Part shown: one piece after another, positions 10,785 through 21,639 of the stretch
Position numbering within the stretch: the first letter of the stretch is position 1
How the letters are laid out: each line of letters begins with the position of its first letter
Assembly (NCBI GenBank): GCA_946902875.1
Contig: OX336336.1
Coordinates: forward strand, 1,038,045-1,102,044
Length of the DNA: 64,000 bases
Source: Nematopogon swammerdamellus
Taxonomy: Eukaryota > Arthropoda > Insecta > Lepidoptera > Adelidae
Reading direction: 5' to 3'
Made by a program: the position numbers and the translations under genes
Notes under the pieces: model-generated
What the model saw: the letters and a program-made list of their open reading frames with translations, nothing else
Database searches by the model: none
What the model was told of the DNA's origin: nothing

Positions 10785-11065
10785 GTTGTCATTTTCTGAC
10801 GAAAAAAATTACGTGCACACCTACATCTGCTGCTTCACCGTTCGGAACCGGTGTAAAACTGTAGGTCCCTTCCCTTGCCCCTTACTAGGTGGTAGGCTCA
10901 AATTGTAGCCGACTGGGATGGTACTCCTCTAGTCCAGTACAGCCAGCTATCCAGGGAAGTCTCCGGTATGGCACCTACCTTCTCGGAGGTGATATTGGCT
11001 GGTCGGAGCATGCACTTTGGCCCTTCCGACTCAGCCACCCATACCGGATTATATAAAAAAAAATC
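10785..11065 (+). mobile_element. SINE family B copy, 5'-truncated
   Basis: TACGTGCACACCTACATCTG, then TCACCGTTCGGAACCGGTG, ending CCACCCATACCGGATTATAT and poly-A. It matches the full-length copy at 37797-38175 without the tRNA-like head. Confidence 0.7.
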
Positions 11066-11069
11066 CACA

Positions 11070-11435
11070 TGTCGCGCTTTCCATAAAAAAAATAATAATA
11101 AACGTTGTGTAGGCATGTAAGTGGAGTATTCCCCGTTCTTGTGTTCTGTGTAAGTACATTTTTGAGCGGCGCGGCGCCCGAACACGCCTTCTGATCGTGC
11201 TCGCGGGACAGACAACAACGCCACGAAGGGGCGCCGCGCCGCCGCCGCCGCCGCCTCCGCCATAGCCCCGCCCGCACCGCGCCGCGCCCGTCAACAGACC
11301 GCCCCCGCCGCGGTGACACCGGATCCTCCCGCACTTCGAAGCCGCCATTATTTGATTCGCTACAGAACATCCCCTGTCTGGAGCATAGATCAGTTATGCA
11401 TGACTTAGATAAGCTATCGACAGCGCTCTGTCAAC
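11070..11435. other. CpG-rich block, possible promoter or exon, unassigned
   Basis: Positions 11160-11345 are strikingly CpG- and GCC-rich in an AT-rich setting. GCC/CGC codon repeats keep several frames open on the minus strand (alanine- or arginine-rich), which is expected of such composition and is not evidence of a gene. A GTAAGTAC donor-like site lies on the plus strand near 11150. It could be a host promoter or first exon; nothing specific is recognisable. Confidence 0.3.
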
Positions 11436-11436
11436 A

Positions 11437-11492
11437 TGTTGTAGTTGATGTAGCCAACCGTGTCAGTTTCCATAAAAAAAAATGTCGCCAAA
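11437..11492 (+). mobile_element. SINE family A tail fragment
   Basis: GATGTAGCCAACCGTGTCAG and TTTCCATAAAAAAAAA are the last ~50 bp of family A. Confidence 0.6.
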
Positions 11493-11634
11493 AACTCCTG
11501 CAAACCAACTTGCAGCAAGGTTTATCAGCGATCGCATGTTCACATCTACAAACAATGGCCGATTGTGTACTACGCTTCCCTCTGGAACACATTGAAGCGT
11601 AGTATGTAAGGGCAAACAAAAATAAAAAGTTATA

Positions 11635-12290
11635 ATTTTTAGGATTCCGTAGTCAACAAGGAACCCTTATAGTTTCGCCATGTCCGTCTGTCTGTCCGCG
11701 GCTTAGCTCAGAGACCCTTAGTACTAAGTTGGTATGGTTATACATATTAATAACGCCGACAAAGCGGTAAAATAAAAATTTCGAAATAATTTTTTTAGGG
11801 TACCTCCCCTACACCTAAAGTGGGGATGAATTATTTTTTTCACGTCTACCCCATCGTGTGGGATGTCGTTGGATAGGTCTTTGGAAAATATTGCGGGTTT
11901 GCGAAAAGCATTTTGTTTGCGATTTAGGGATCCGTTTGCGAATTATTAAGCTTAAGTGCAAATTTTTGTTAGAGTCAAGTGTCCCCCCCCCCCCTGCCAG
12001 CTAAACGGTTGTTATTAGATATGTGAAAAAATTCACAGCAGTAGTATATATATCGAAATTAAAAGGAAAACTATCACAGCTAAGTAGGCTGTACAGGTTG
12101 ACGAGTAATAGTCGACCAACTTATAAAATGTACGGACGACAGCCATCATTTCACTGTTGAAGAACTTTTTCAAATTAACATTCATTTATTTCCCCTACAA
12201 AATTATACAAATAATCAAATAATTTATTTTGATAGGGTTCCGCAATTACGGAACCCTACATTGCGCGTGGCCCGACACCACCGAGTAAAG
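11635..12290. repeat. Unclassified ~650-bp dispersed repeat (R3), copy 1
   Basis: Runs from GGATTCCGTAGTCAACAAGG to GGTTCCGCAATTACGGAACC and GTGGCCCGACAC. Position for position it is the reverse complement of 32645-33360. It contains a C-run near 11983-11993 and no coding frame. Ends resemble the GGTTCCGTA dispersed repeats. Confidence 0.65.
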
Positions 12291-12777
12291 AAGGGACCAG
12301 AGAGAAAGGTGCTAAGGAGCGTTCAAAATATTTACCTATTTTGGTAGGGTTGGCACAGGAGGATAACAATAAATAATCAAAATATTTATCAGTTTTTTAT
12401 TAAATACCTATGATATTTTTTAAAGAAGTGACGTCATGCGACGGAAATGCGTTAGACAGCTGTCAACCGTGCATTAAAACCATAGACTATACAACTGCCA
12501 ATTATACATAAACACCATATACTTACTTGGGAATCAAAAGGATCGCTGGTGAGCGAGCATGCAGGGAGGGGGATCTGTCCCTTTCTTATACATAGGGTGA
12601 CCTTGCGATTTATCATGTGGGACAAATGAATTTAAAAAAAGAAAATAAGCCAACCTTCGGAACAAAGCTAATAAAAGATGAACGTGGAACATTCATTTAG
12701 GCAGTCAGTGAACGTGTATGCAACCACTGCGAACGGAATCACTGCTTTCCGCCTACGTACCTACTTGATAATATTGT
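12290..12777. other. No recognised feature
   Basis: AT-rich sequence with no conserved frame or repeat recognised. Confidence 0.3.
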
Positions 12778-12818
12778 CGTCCCACCTAGTGGGTGGTCTT
12801 TCCACACTCCGTTTTCGA
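12778..12818 (-). mobile_element. RTE-type LINE scrap
   Basis: On the minus strand it encodes KRSVERPPTRWDD-like residues (GGAGTGTGGAAAGACCACCC), a piece of the RTE C-terminal motif. Confidence 0.45.
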
Positions 12819-13440
12819 TACCAACACGATAGGGCTATGACCAGTGGTTCTCGAAATATGACCAAAACAAATGTTCATGTGACAGATGAGTAGATCTCAT
12901 CGAGACGTCTAGTTTGAGTACCAACACGATGGGTCTAAGACCAGTGGTTCTCGAGATATGATCAAAACAAATGTTTTGATGGGTAGATCTCATCGAGACG
13001 TCTAGTTGAGTACAACACGATGGGTCTAAGACCAGTGGTTCTCGAGATATGATCAAAACAAATGTTCGCATGACAGATGGGTAGGTAGATCTCACCGAGA
13101 CGTCTAGTTTGTGTACCAACACGATGGGTCTAAGACCAGTGGTTCTCGAGATATGATCAAAACAAATGCTCGCATGACAGATGGGTAGGTAGATCTCACC
13201 GAGACGTCTAGTTTGTGTACCAACACGATGGGTCTAAGACCAGTGGTTCTCGAGATATGATCAAAACAAATGTTCGAATGACAGATGGGTAGATCTCATC
13301 GAGACGTCAAGTTTGAGTACCAACACGATGTGTCTAAGGCCAGTGGTTCTCGAGATATGACCAAATGAAGACGGACGGAAGGATGGACAGACGGCGTAGG
13401 CTTAGTAATAGGGTCCCGTACCGGACACGGAACCGTAAAA
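12819..13440. repeat. Minisatellite, ~100-bp unit, six copies
   Basis: The unit starts ACCAACACGATGGGTCTAAG and includes GGTTCTCGAGATATGATCAA and CATCGAGACGTCTAGTT. Starts fall near 12820, 12920, 13012, 13117, 13217 and 13319, with small indels. The last unit runs into GGACGGAAGGATGGACAGAC and GGGTCCCGTA, so the array appears to be an expansion inside a copy of the GGGTTCCGTA repeat. Confidence 0.8.
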
Positions 13441-13917
13441 ATTATAATAAAGTTTTTATGTAGGTAATTATCTAGTGGACTCCTTCGAATAATTAAAATA
13501 TGATATGTTTTTATTCTTTCTATAATTGTTCATACACACTGTACATTTAATAACCATATTTACACTTTTTTATATTAAAACAATATTATTTATTAATAAT
13601 AGTGATTTAATACATAGAACGAAAACGACTGACGTGCGTTGTGCACGCCCTGAGTTTGCCCACTGGTGGAGCCGGTATAAACCGGTTTCCGCTCGTACGT
13701 GACGAGCCGCCAGTGGGACACGCACACACGCGCCTCAAGCTTGTAGTAGTGTACCTATCACAGCGCGGTTCTATGAAGCTTAGTTTCTGGTCGCTTCTCT
13801 ATTCATGTGCCGACACGCACCTGGCCGTTTTTTTTTAGATGATGCGCAATAAATTCTCTGTGTTAAGGCGAGTTTACGTCATAAGGCGGTGGTGACGGGC
13901 GCTACGCGTGATCCCAC
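13440..13917. other. Spacer, no gene assigned
   Basis: AT-rich to 13610, then a CpG-richer block 13615-13915 without recognisable protein motif. Confidence 0.3.
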
Positions 13918-13980
13918 TACAGGGTCCGTCACTCGAACTGTTACGAATTAAAAATTATGTTATTTGGTTAATTAACGTAC

Positions 13981-14168
13981 GATTTATGAAATGCCTTACT
14001 TGCTGCTTGATCGATTGAATCTTGTTCGAATACTTTGCGAATCGTGGTGGTTGGTGTTGTGCTGTAATTGACCAGAGTTCTTGCAGCACAACACTGATTA
14101 CTCTGCTTACCCCGATTGTCGGGATTTAGCGTGTGTGATATGTATGTATGTATGTATGATTTATGAAA
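13981..14168 (+). mobile_element. SINE family C inserted in the mariner, with 11-bp target duplication
   Basis: GATTTATGAAA is present at 13981-13991 and again at 14158-14168, bracketing 13992-14157. The insert ends in a (TATG)n tail (about 14139-14157), placing its 3' end at the right. It matches the minus strand of 29955-30110. It is 5'-truncated. Confidence 0.85.
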
Positions 14169-14216
14169 AATTGTGAGAACATGCCAAAAAAACATAGAGT
14201 TTTAAGAAAATCATTG

Positions 14217-14877
14217 TTATTGTTCTATATAAACTCCTTTGGTACGGATGATGGCCCCAAGTCTTCCGACAAAGGCATCGCAGGCTGCACGAAGATGGGT
14301 TTGCGTTATTCTGTTCCATTCCCGACGGAGAGCTGCCTTCAGCGTATCCACACTTTCATATCTTTTTGTTGACACGGCTGCCTCCAAAATGGACCATACC
14401 GAGAAGTCCATTGGATTCAAATGTGGAGAGTAGGGAGGCCACTGTTGTGAAGAAATGAACCGTGGAACGTGGTTCTGTAAAAAATTTTGTGTCAGGCGAG
14501 CTTTGTGAGACGGTGCTGAGTCTTGTTGGAACGTCCGTACCGAATTGCTTGCGTGGCCACTGTATGAGCGCATCATTTAACACCTTGTGTTGGTACACTT
14601 GCTGGTTGAGCCGTACTCGATAAACACGAGTGGACAGCGACCATTTGCGGTCACTGCAGCCCAGACCATAACAGAAGTAGGCGCTTGCTTTCGAAAGGCA
14701 ACTCTATCGTCCAAATTCTTGTTAGACTTACCCCGCAGCCAAACACGACCATTTTGTTTGTTTACATAATGTTGGAGAGTAAAAAAATTTTCATCGAAAA
14801 AACGATATTTTCCAGCTCGCCACATTCTTGCAAGGAGAACATTGTTACGTTTAATGTCCATGTCGAAAACTTACTTT
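14217..14877 (-). pseudogene. Broken maT mariner transposase
   Basis: This encodes the catalytic half of an IS630/Tc1/mariner transposase, the enzyme that cuts and rejoins the element's ends in the nucleus. Three catalytic acidic positions are visible: the first in YRFFDENFFT (about 14805), the second in TFQQDSAPSH (about 14535), the third in HLNPMDFSVW (about 14415). I count 37 residues between the second and third, the DD37D spacing of the maT group. At least two frameshifts (near 14600 and 14540) break the frame. The N-terminal DNA-binding helix-turn-helix region, about 130 residues in relatives, is absent: only ~120 bp separate the first catalytic region from the right TIR. Non-functional, and internally deleted. 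Confidence 0.85.
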
Positions 14878-15023
14878 AAAATTAAAATGTTTTACCCGCT
14901 CTTTTCGCCCACTTTAAACAATAAAACAAACTGCCGTTTCACCAAAATTTGGCGCGCTGTCATTATTATTTTGACAGGAAAAGCAGTGTGAAGTTAGTAA
15001 CAGTTCGAGTGACGGACCCTGTA

Positions 15024-15800
15024 TTTCTATCTATCCATTATTTATCAGATCTATGGTCTGAACCCTCCCCCTTGACTGTCCCTCCCCCTGGAGCCTCAAG
15101 CCGCCGACGTCAAAAAGCCTCCCGAATTGAGTTACTTAAGCTAACTTAACTTGGGCAGGCTTGCCTGAGCCGTGACCTTACCTAACCGACCTACTATGTA
15201 CTTAGACCCTTACGCAGAATTGGAGAGGTCTGTGGTTTTAAGTTAAATGACTTCATTTGAAACACGATGTAGGTAGATTAAATGTATCTGAGAAATTACT
15301 ACACACGCTTAGGATGATACAACTCAAAACTGATAGATAAGTATATACAGGATGTTTCAGGATAGGGTTTCGTAACTTCAGGGTTCGAAAGGGCTTCATA
15401 TTTAAAGACGAAAAGCTCTGAAACGTTTTCCCAGATTCGGACATTTTATAGCAGTTTTTGGTGAAAATCGTTTCATCAAGATTTGGTGGACGGTTAACGT
15501 CGGCCTTTGATAAATACAAATAAAATCACTAACTCATTTATTTATTTATTTAACTCATTAAATTCCAAACATTGAAAGTTCAATGAAATCAAAAGAAAAA
15601 GACTAGACTAGGTTATTGCACTCCCTAGACCTAGACAGCACTGTTGCCAAATCTCCACGGACTCACTGTCCATCGAGTTTTGATTGCAATTTCCAATTTA
15701 TGTATGACAAAAAAAGGAATTTCGATTTGAATGTTAAGGATTTTTTTCTCCTAATAATGAGTACTTTTTCTGTTCCTGAAGTTTATCAAACCTATCCTCA
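15024..15800. other. Spacer, no gene assigned
   Basis: A segment beginning TACAGGATGTTTCAGGATAG near 15348 looks like the edge of a dispersed element but has no partner in this window. No coding motif seen. Confidence 0.3.
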
Positions 15801-16012
15801 AACACCCGTATCGCTTTAAGGTCTTTGCTTACGATGACGCTTGGTCCGGGTCGCCTCTCACCCTCAAATATGGTTGAGGGAGGCGATGGCTGGCCCTGGT
15901 GTGATGCCCGTGAACGGGTGCTGTTTGTGGTGACTGGCCTGCTCCAATCGGCAACACGTTATATGAATGGTAAAAGTTTATGGAAAAGAACTATTGTATT
16001 TGTCATTTCTTC
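15800..16012 (+). repeat. Dispersed repeat R4, copy 1
   Basis: From CTTTAAGGTCTTTGCTTACG to about TATGGAAAAGAACTATTG. The reverse-complement copy is at 35695-35925 (shared blocks GGTCCGGGTCGCCTCTC and CTGGCCTGCTCCAAT). Class unknown. Confidence 0.6.
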
Positions 16013-16130
16013 AGCGTAGCCGACATGAAATGAAGGGAAACACTGACATGCACCTAGTTCACCCGGTGTTATGGGCAGACATCACGGATGTTGTAGGTGA
16101 GCCAACTGTGTGTGTTTCCATGTTTAAAAA
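16012..16130 (+). mobile_element. SINE family A, tail half
   Basis: GTAGCCGACATGAAATGAAG, CACCCGGTGTTATGGGCAGA, then TTTCCATG and A-rich tail. Confidence 0.6.
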
Positions 16131-16199
16131 AAATATCGTGTTTGTCGTACAATGAACTGAATACATACTGTCTAAATGATAAATGTTATGTTATATAAA

Positions 16200-16795
16200 A
16201 TATAGCTTTTTCCCGTGGCTTCGCTCGCGTGAAATTCGTATTTATAAAGAAGAAAGTAAGTAAGCCCGCTACCGTACCTTTATTTCTTTGCGCGGAACAA
16301 TTCGGTTTGTATGAGAGCCACATCTTAGCGTAACCAGAACCTAATTTTAGCCTATCCTGTGTCACGTATAGTTAAATGTGCGTGTACTAAGTTTCATCGA
16401 ATTCGGATGAACGGTTTAAGAGTTATGGAGGAACATACATGCATACAGAAAAGATTTCTAAAAATCGCTAATTTAGTTTTAGTATCATACATAGAGTCTA
16501 CAAACGCAATCCTTATACCTTTAATACAATTTTAATAAAATCCAACGTCTGCTTTCTGTCTGTCTGTCTGTCCGCCTATAACTCGAGAACCACTGAACCG
16601 ATTTGAATAAAAAAAAATCTACGGATAGCTTGATTCTTCCCATCAACTATAGGCTACTTACTATCACGCTAAATGGCTTATGAGGTTAGCAGAGAAGTCA
16701 AATATGAGAGCGGGCGGAGCCGCGGGCACAGCTAGTATCTCATAAAACAAAGTAACTTACTCCATGACCTTCCCTTACAGATTTATTATTAGTAT
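16200..16795 (+). mobile_element. CCCGCGGC-type long repeat, interrupted by a short-form copy
   Basis: The long form starts TAGCTTTTTCCCGTGGC and runs to AGAGTCTACAAACGCA at about 16508. It resumes at GTATCTCATAAAACAAAG (about 16735) and ends TTTATTATTAGTATT. The interruption is the short form listed next. Comparison with 4619-4998 shows no sequence is missing at the junction. Confidence 0.65.
16525..16738 (-). mobile_element. CCCGCGGC-type short repeat nested in the long form
   Basis: On the minus strand it starts TAGCTGTGCCCGCGGCTCC and ends CAGACGTTGGATTTTATTA. It lies between CAAACGCA and GTATCTCAT, adjacent sequence in intact long copies. Confidence 0.65.
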
Positions 16796-16829
16796 TTGTT
16801 TTTTTTATGGAAACTGACACGCAGTTTCC

Positions 16830-17370
16830 ATAAAAAATAAAAAACAAAAACATTTTTTGGACTTTTTGCAACATCACTTTTGCTGACCCTTTACATTCAG
16901 ATTCAATTATTGGTCCGAGTCGCCCTTCCATAAATCACCTGAATGACTTCAGACGTCGTCGTATAAATTTGTACTCTCTAGCAGCGGTTCTGCTTAGATG
17001 TTCACCATTTTGAGTGTTCATTAAAAGTTAGAGCTTCGTACGGGAGGCAATTAAATTTGTTGCTCAATGCGAACAATAAGAACTTTTTTTATTAACTTAT
17101 TTAATTTATTGTTTCAAAGTTCAGTGACTTAGACAACGCGCCTGGGGAAACAGATGCGACCCCGTAGGTGGAAGTGACGCATAAATTATTTCCGGAAAGA
17201 TAATGACGTATTTTATTACATACATATTTTTAACATTTACCATAGGCGTTCCGAGCAGGTAGGGAGGTTGGGAGTTCAATCCAATCAATCCCAAACAATG
17301 CGAGTTGGATGATTGGATTGAACTCCCAACCTCCAATTTTTTTTTTAACGAAACAATATTTTTTTAAAGT
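16830..17370. other. Spacer containing a 28-bp hairpin
   Basis: Apart from the hairpin at 17263-17334 no feature is recognised. A short SINE-tail-like GTTTTTTTTATGGAAACTGA lies at 16799-16818 just upstream. Confidence 0.35.
17263..17334. repeat. Near-perfect 28-bp hairpin
   Basis: Left arm 17263-17291 and right arm 17307-17334 (starting GGAGGTTGGGAGTTCAATCC) differ by a single-base indel; loop 15 nt. Confidence 0.85.
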
Positions 17371-17640
17371 CTTTTTTTATGGACACTGACACGGTTGGCT
17401 ACATCACCTACAACATCCGTGATGTCAGCACATAACACCGGGTGTGAACTAGGTGCCATGTCAGTGCTTCCCTTCATTTCATGTTGGCTACACTGAACTG
17501 GACGGAAAACACGAACTATTTACATAGCCGTTTCGACCGACGTTTCGCTCAGTGCGGTGGTTCCGAACAGGCCGGGATAAACGCTACCACCTAGTAAGGA
17601 AAGAAGGGAAGGGAGCCTCCAACGGTCGAGCGGTCACCCA
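17370..17640 (-). mobile_element. SINE family A copy
   Basis: Tail (TTTTTTATGGACACTGACAC) at the left, body and head remnant (CCTCCAACGGTCGAGCGGTC) at the right; minus orientation. Confidence 0.65.
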
Positions 17641-17654
17641 TCACCATCGCCCAA

Positions 17655-17945
17655 TTAAAGTACAATGTTCATTAATAATTCTTTTGCAATGATTCGACCA
17701 CCTAGAAAAAATTTCAGGCAAATTTCAAGCCCTGCGAAGTTTCTTACCGGTTCTTCTTCGAGGGTGTAATCGAACCGGATAGAACAAATTTTAACAAATT
17801 CGAGTACAGTCATGCTGTCTAATGAATCAATAAACAACAGCATTGGCACGCCCATTACATTTATATCCGTACCGCTGAAGACCGGCAGGACTGGAGGAAA
17901 ATTGGAGAGATGAAGACTGGAGACCAGCTGACTGATACATGCAAC
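17655..17945 (-). pseudogene. Dispersed retroelement scraps sharing IRFDYTLEEEPVRNFAG
   Basis: The minus strand encodes IRFDYTLEEEPVRNFAG near 17800-17730. A related stretch is on the plus strand at 35090-35150 (IRFDYTHKEEPARNFAG). At 17860-17945 the plus strand carries an RTE-like piece (CGTACCGCTGAAGACCGGC). I do not recognise a full protein. Confidence 0.45.
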
Positions 17946-18425
17946 TAACCTTCCTTCTAGCCTAAAGTACCACCAGTTCATGAAATGTCGTGGATACTTT
18001 GATATCGACACTATTATAAAAAGTTATGCATAATGTTGTGAATAATTATTAATAGTACCAAATATTTAAATCGATAAATAGGCCACAGTCTAACATGGCG
18101 CACTACAGACAATGTCACCAATGAAAGGGCCGCATGCGGCTACTTCGCAACAGTCGCAGCGCCGGCCGCGCGCGTGTTGAGAGATTGTTTCACGGAACGG
18201 GACAAAACGCGCCGATGCGTGAATGCGATTTAGGTGGCGTTTTATTCACATGACGCAGCTTTTTGTGATGTATGATTTTGAAAAAAAAATTAAATTAAAT
18301 GAAACGTCTATTTGTCGCCATTTCGGATTACAATTTAAAATACAACACAATCATTAAGTAATATTGGCGACAAATTGGGCTCAACTCAGCGTGTGCAATA
18401 GATAACGTATTGCGCTGATTTTTAA
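17945..18425. other. Spacer, no gene assigned
   Basis: A CpG-rich island (18130-18240, including CGCAGCGCCGGCCGCGCGCG) sits in AT-rich sequence. No motif recognised. Confidence 0.3.
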
Positions 18426-18875
18426 CCCCCGACGAAAAAAACGGAGCGGTGTTATAAGTTTGACGTGTGTGTGTGTGTGTGTGTGGGTCTGTCTGTGGCA
18501 TCGTAGCTCCCAAACGGATGGACCGATTTGGATGCGGTTTATTTTTATTATGAAGCTTGTTTAATCGGGATGGTTCTTAGCTATGTTTATAATCAAGTAA
18601 TCAAGAAATTAAGTAATAAAAAAAATTATTATCTTAAAAAGTGGACCGATTTTCATACGGTTTTTTTAAAAAAGCTTGAAATAAAAGTTAAATTACAAAT
18701 TTTAAAAACCCCCGACCCTTAAAAAGCCAAAAATAATTTCCGTTTACTTACTTAAAGGAGTCGGGTGACCGCTAAGTAAATAAAATATAAAAACTCAGAG
18801 CTGCGCGGGAATTTACTTAGCGGTCTCCCGACTCCTTTAAGTAAGTAAACGGAAATTATTTTTGGCTTTTTAATA
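18425..18875 (+). repeat. IR-2 palindromic repeat with (GT)n tract
   Basis: Begins AACCCCCGACGAAAAAAACG, has (GT)n at 18463-18484 and TCGTAGCTCCCAAACGGATG. It ends in a long inverted repeat: AAAAAGCCAAAAATAATTTC (18722) pairs with the complement up to 18870 with few mismatches (arms ~60 bp, loop ~30 bp). Relatives at 51690-51885 and 55625-55935. Confidence 0.7.
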
Positions 18876-19004
18876 TTGATTATGATGACTACTACGTACA
18901 TGAAATCACACACACGTTTATGTCTAATCGGTGACGAACTCTTGATCTCTTTGCCCTATCTATCGATTTAAATCTTTGATTAGTACCTAGATGTTGCACC
19001 AACG

Positions 19005-19330
19005 TCCCTCCTGAGCAAATCGAAAACACCTCTGCACAAAGCGCACTGGGCAGGGATTGCATCCCTATACGTTGGACTTACCACGGATGCGTACCAATCG
19101 GTTCTGCAGATCTTTCCGTCACAGCACTGGTAAACTCTGGAACGCTCACCCTGCCCACATATTTCCCCCCAAGTAAAGTCTCGGGTCCTTCAAGAGAGGC
19201 GTGAGTAGGCACCTTTCAGGCCGGCATGACATTCGCAACCCCCGCGTACGGCCGAATGTCCATGGGCGTCGTTAGACAACTTATGGATGGCTCGGCGCCA
19301 CAAAAAAAAAAGTCGCGCTTTCTATAAAAA
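19005..19330 (+). mobile_element. LINE 3' end fragment (family L3)
   Basis: Plus strand contains GCGCACTGGGCAGGGATTGC, then TCGGGTCCTTCAAGAGAGGC (encoding the SFKRxVxxHL-type C-terminal motif), AGGCCGGCATGACATTCGC and ends at GGCTCGGCGCCAC plus poly-A. Other copies: 21640-21876 (minus) and 48100-48405 (plus). Confidence 0.6.
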
Positions 19331-19670
19331 AAACATGGACCAACAGTAGCCTAAGCTAGATATTTGGCGAACATCATTTCCACGCCCAGATACCAATAAA
19401 ATACTATTTTCTGTGCTGTCCGCGGCCGCCGTCGAAACTCTATTAAAGTATTTTAACTAGTTTGGGAAAAGAAAATTATCGAAAGCGGACGCGGCGCGGT
19501 GCGGCGCAGGGGACGCCTCTCGCTCGACTGATTACAGTTTGTTGGAGATGTTCAGACAGCACCGCGGCCCGATTCGCACCTCGGACCGAGAGTCCGAGCC
19601 AAGACCGCGCCGACCACCCCGCCGCTTACATACATAAATACATACATACATCTATACATACATGCACACC
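19330..19670. other. CpG-rich spacer with (CATA)n
   Basis: 19480-19620 is CpG-rich. A (CATA)n tract follows at about 19628-19665, abutting the next SINE. No gene recognised. Confidence 0.3.
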
Positions 19671-19671
19671 T

Positions 19672-20000
19672 GGGCACGGTCAGAACTTGGTTGGGTGAAC
19701 GTTCGACCGTATTGGAGGCTTACAGTAGTTCGGATTCCACGTAAAACTGTAGGTCCCTTCCCTTCTTACCTTACTAGGTAGGTGGTAGGGTTTAACCCGC
19801 CGGTACGGTCGGTCGAAACGGCTACCTATGTAAAAATTGTTTGTGCTTTCCATCCACAGTTTAGAGTAGCCGGCACGACCAAAAGTAACCACTGACATAG
19901 CACGCGATGTAGCCATCCGTGTCAGTTTAAAAAAAATCTTAAACCTTAGTCGCATATGGAGGATGCAGTTGGGTTATTATTTTGAAGTACCGGCCCCATA
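19672..20000 (+). mobile_element. SINE family A copy with trailing module
   Basis: Head GTTCGACCGTATTGGAGGC with GTTCGGATTCCACG, body TAGGGTTTAACCCGCC, tail GTGTCAGTTTAAAAAAAA. After it, 19945-20000 is a degenerate minus-strand piece of the GGGGCCGGTACTT module. Confidence 0.6.
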
Positions 20001-20835
20001 CCTTTAGTATGTCGCTTAGGTATGACTGGTAAATGTAGGCGTCATGGTCGTTAAGTCTACCTTATTGCAAACTTCATTAATTAATTAAATTTTCGTTTTA
20101 TTTCATTTCTGTAACCTATTGAATGACTTGACCATTCAACACGGGTCGACGTGATTGGAAGGAAAATGTTCCACGTAGATTTTTTTCATTTTGCACATTC
20201 AGTTCTAGACTGTAACTAGCGCGAGGCGCTGAACTTTCCTAAGCTAAGAGTAACTTGCGAAGTAAAGTTAAAAAAGAAGAACAGAAAAAGTTGAAGCAAA
20301 CTTGCAAATGAAAAGAAACTAACGAAATAACTTAGAGGAGCAACAAAAACGCGAGAGTCGCTCGTCCGTTGAATCGTCTACCAAGAACGTTCTACTCTCT
20401 TAGTTAGTCTAAATAAATAAATAACATTCTTTATTTAATTTTGTTTTGACGTGAATACCTACGTCTATTTGCTTCCATAGTGGGAGCCAATCCAGAAAAC
20501 TGATGATAACAAAATCGGGGGATACAGTTTGGTGTTGCAGCTTCATAACTATCATCTACATCCAAAATTTAATTACACCACTCGATAGCTAAAGGCTCAA
20601 AGAATTCGGTACGTAATACGCTCTAGGAAAATATTACCCGTTACGTACACGTATTCACGTAAACACACGGCCGTGTTTATTGGAAGCACGACATGGCGCG
20701 CGCCAGACGTATTCCGACGGCGCCCACGGGAATGTATATTGGGACCCCAGACTGTATATTGGGGTTCTTAACTATTTTTTATTTTAAACTAAAATGTACT
20801 GTAAAACAGCATACATTCAGGAAATTTTGTTTTTA
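20000..20835. other. No recognised feature
   Basis: AT-rich to 20600, then CpG-richer sequence 20630-20740. No coding motif, RNA gene or repeat partner was recognised. Confidence 0.3.
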
Positions 20836-20837
20836 AG

Positions 20838-20998
20838 ATAACTGACACGGTTGTCTACATATCCTGCTACATCCGTGATGTCAGCCCATAATACCTCGGT
20901 GAACTAGGTGTCATGTCAGTGCTTCCCTTCGGTCGTGCCGGCTACATTGAGCTGTGCGGAAGACACGAACTATTTAAAAAGCCATCACGGATGTTGTT
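20838..20998 (-). mobile_element. SINE family A copy
   Basis: Minus-strand tail half (AACTGACACGGTTGTCTACA, then CGGTGAACTAGGTGTCATG), truncated at the body. Confidence 0.6.
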
Positions 20999-21296
20999 CA
21001 ATTGGGTAGGCAGAGTCAAAGGATCTCACGTGCGGCGATCCCAAATTCCTGACAGTTCTCTACGGCCACTTCCGCACGCATAATGTTTTTCATAATTATA
21101 AATGATGAAAGGCAAGTGCCATCGTTCAATATTGAACAGCACAGCCAATTTCACTCGCAATTTCCCCCCTAAAGGAGGTCCCAATTCCACTTCCATTCAT
21201 ACTCGATTGAAAATGCGTCCATTGTACTTCCAGGAGCAGGGAATTATGTTCGTCGGGATCACGTGCCACAACCCTGCAGGCAGCTGCTTATTATTT

Positions 21297-21625
21297 ACTA
21301 GCTTTTTCCCGCGGCTTCGCTCGCGCGAAATTCGTATTTAAAAATAAGAAAGTAACTAAGCCCGCTACCGTACCTTTATTTCGGCGCGCGAAACAATTCG
21401 GTTTGTATGAAAGCCACATCCTAGCGTAACCGGAACTGAATTTTATTTAGTCTATCCTGTGTCCCGTATAAACAAATGTGCTTGTACTAAGTTAATTCAA
21501 ATTCGGATGATCAGTTTAAGAGGAACATACATACATACATACAGAAAAGATTTCTAAAAATCATCAATTTAGTTTTAGTATCATACATAGAGTCTACAAA
21601 TGCGGTATATCATAAAACAAAGTGG
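21297..21625 (+). mobile_element. CCCGCGGC-type dispersed repeat, long form
   Basis: Starts ACTAGCTTTTTCCCGCGGC, has (CATA)n near 21528-21543 and ends TATCATAAAACAAAGT. The terminal third is cut off by the adjoining L3 LINE fragment. Confidence 0.65.
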
Positions 21626-21639
21626 CGCCGAGGCTCCCA

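Larger units (their letters stand above)
13920..15021 (-). mobile_element. maT-type (DD37D) mariner transposon, complete ends
   Basis: Perfect 25-bp terminal inverted repeats (13920-13944 and 14997-15021, starting CAGGGTCCGTCACTCGAACT) are flanked by TA on each side (13918-13919 and 15022-15023), the standard Tc1/mariner target duplication. The 1102 bp include a 166-bp SINE plus its 11-bp target duplication. The transposase is on the minus strand and is broken. Insertion ends are intact, so this is a whole insertion with a dead gene. Confidence 0.88.

Noticed and set aside
10898..11370. Arg/Ala-rich protein on the minus strand
   Set aside because: Frames cross a SINE and a GCC-repeat block; three overlapping frames are equally open, as expected from composition.
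12819..13440. CRISPR-like array
   Set aside because: Repeats are ~100 bp with no unique spacers and the setting is an insect genome; it is a minisatellite.
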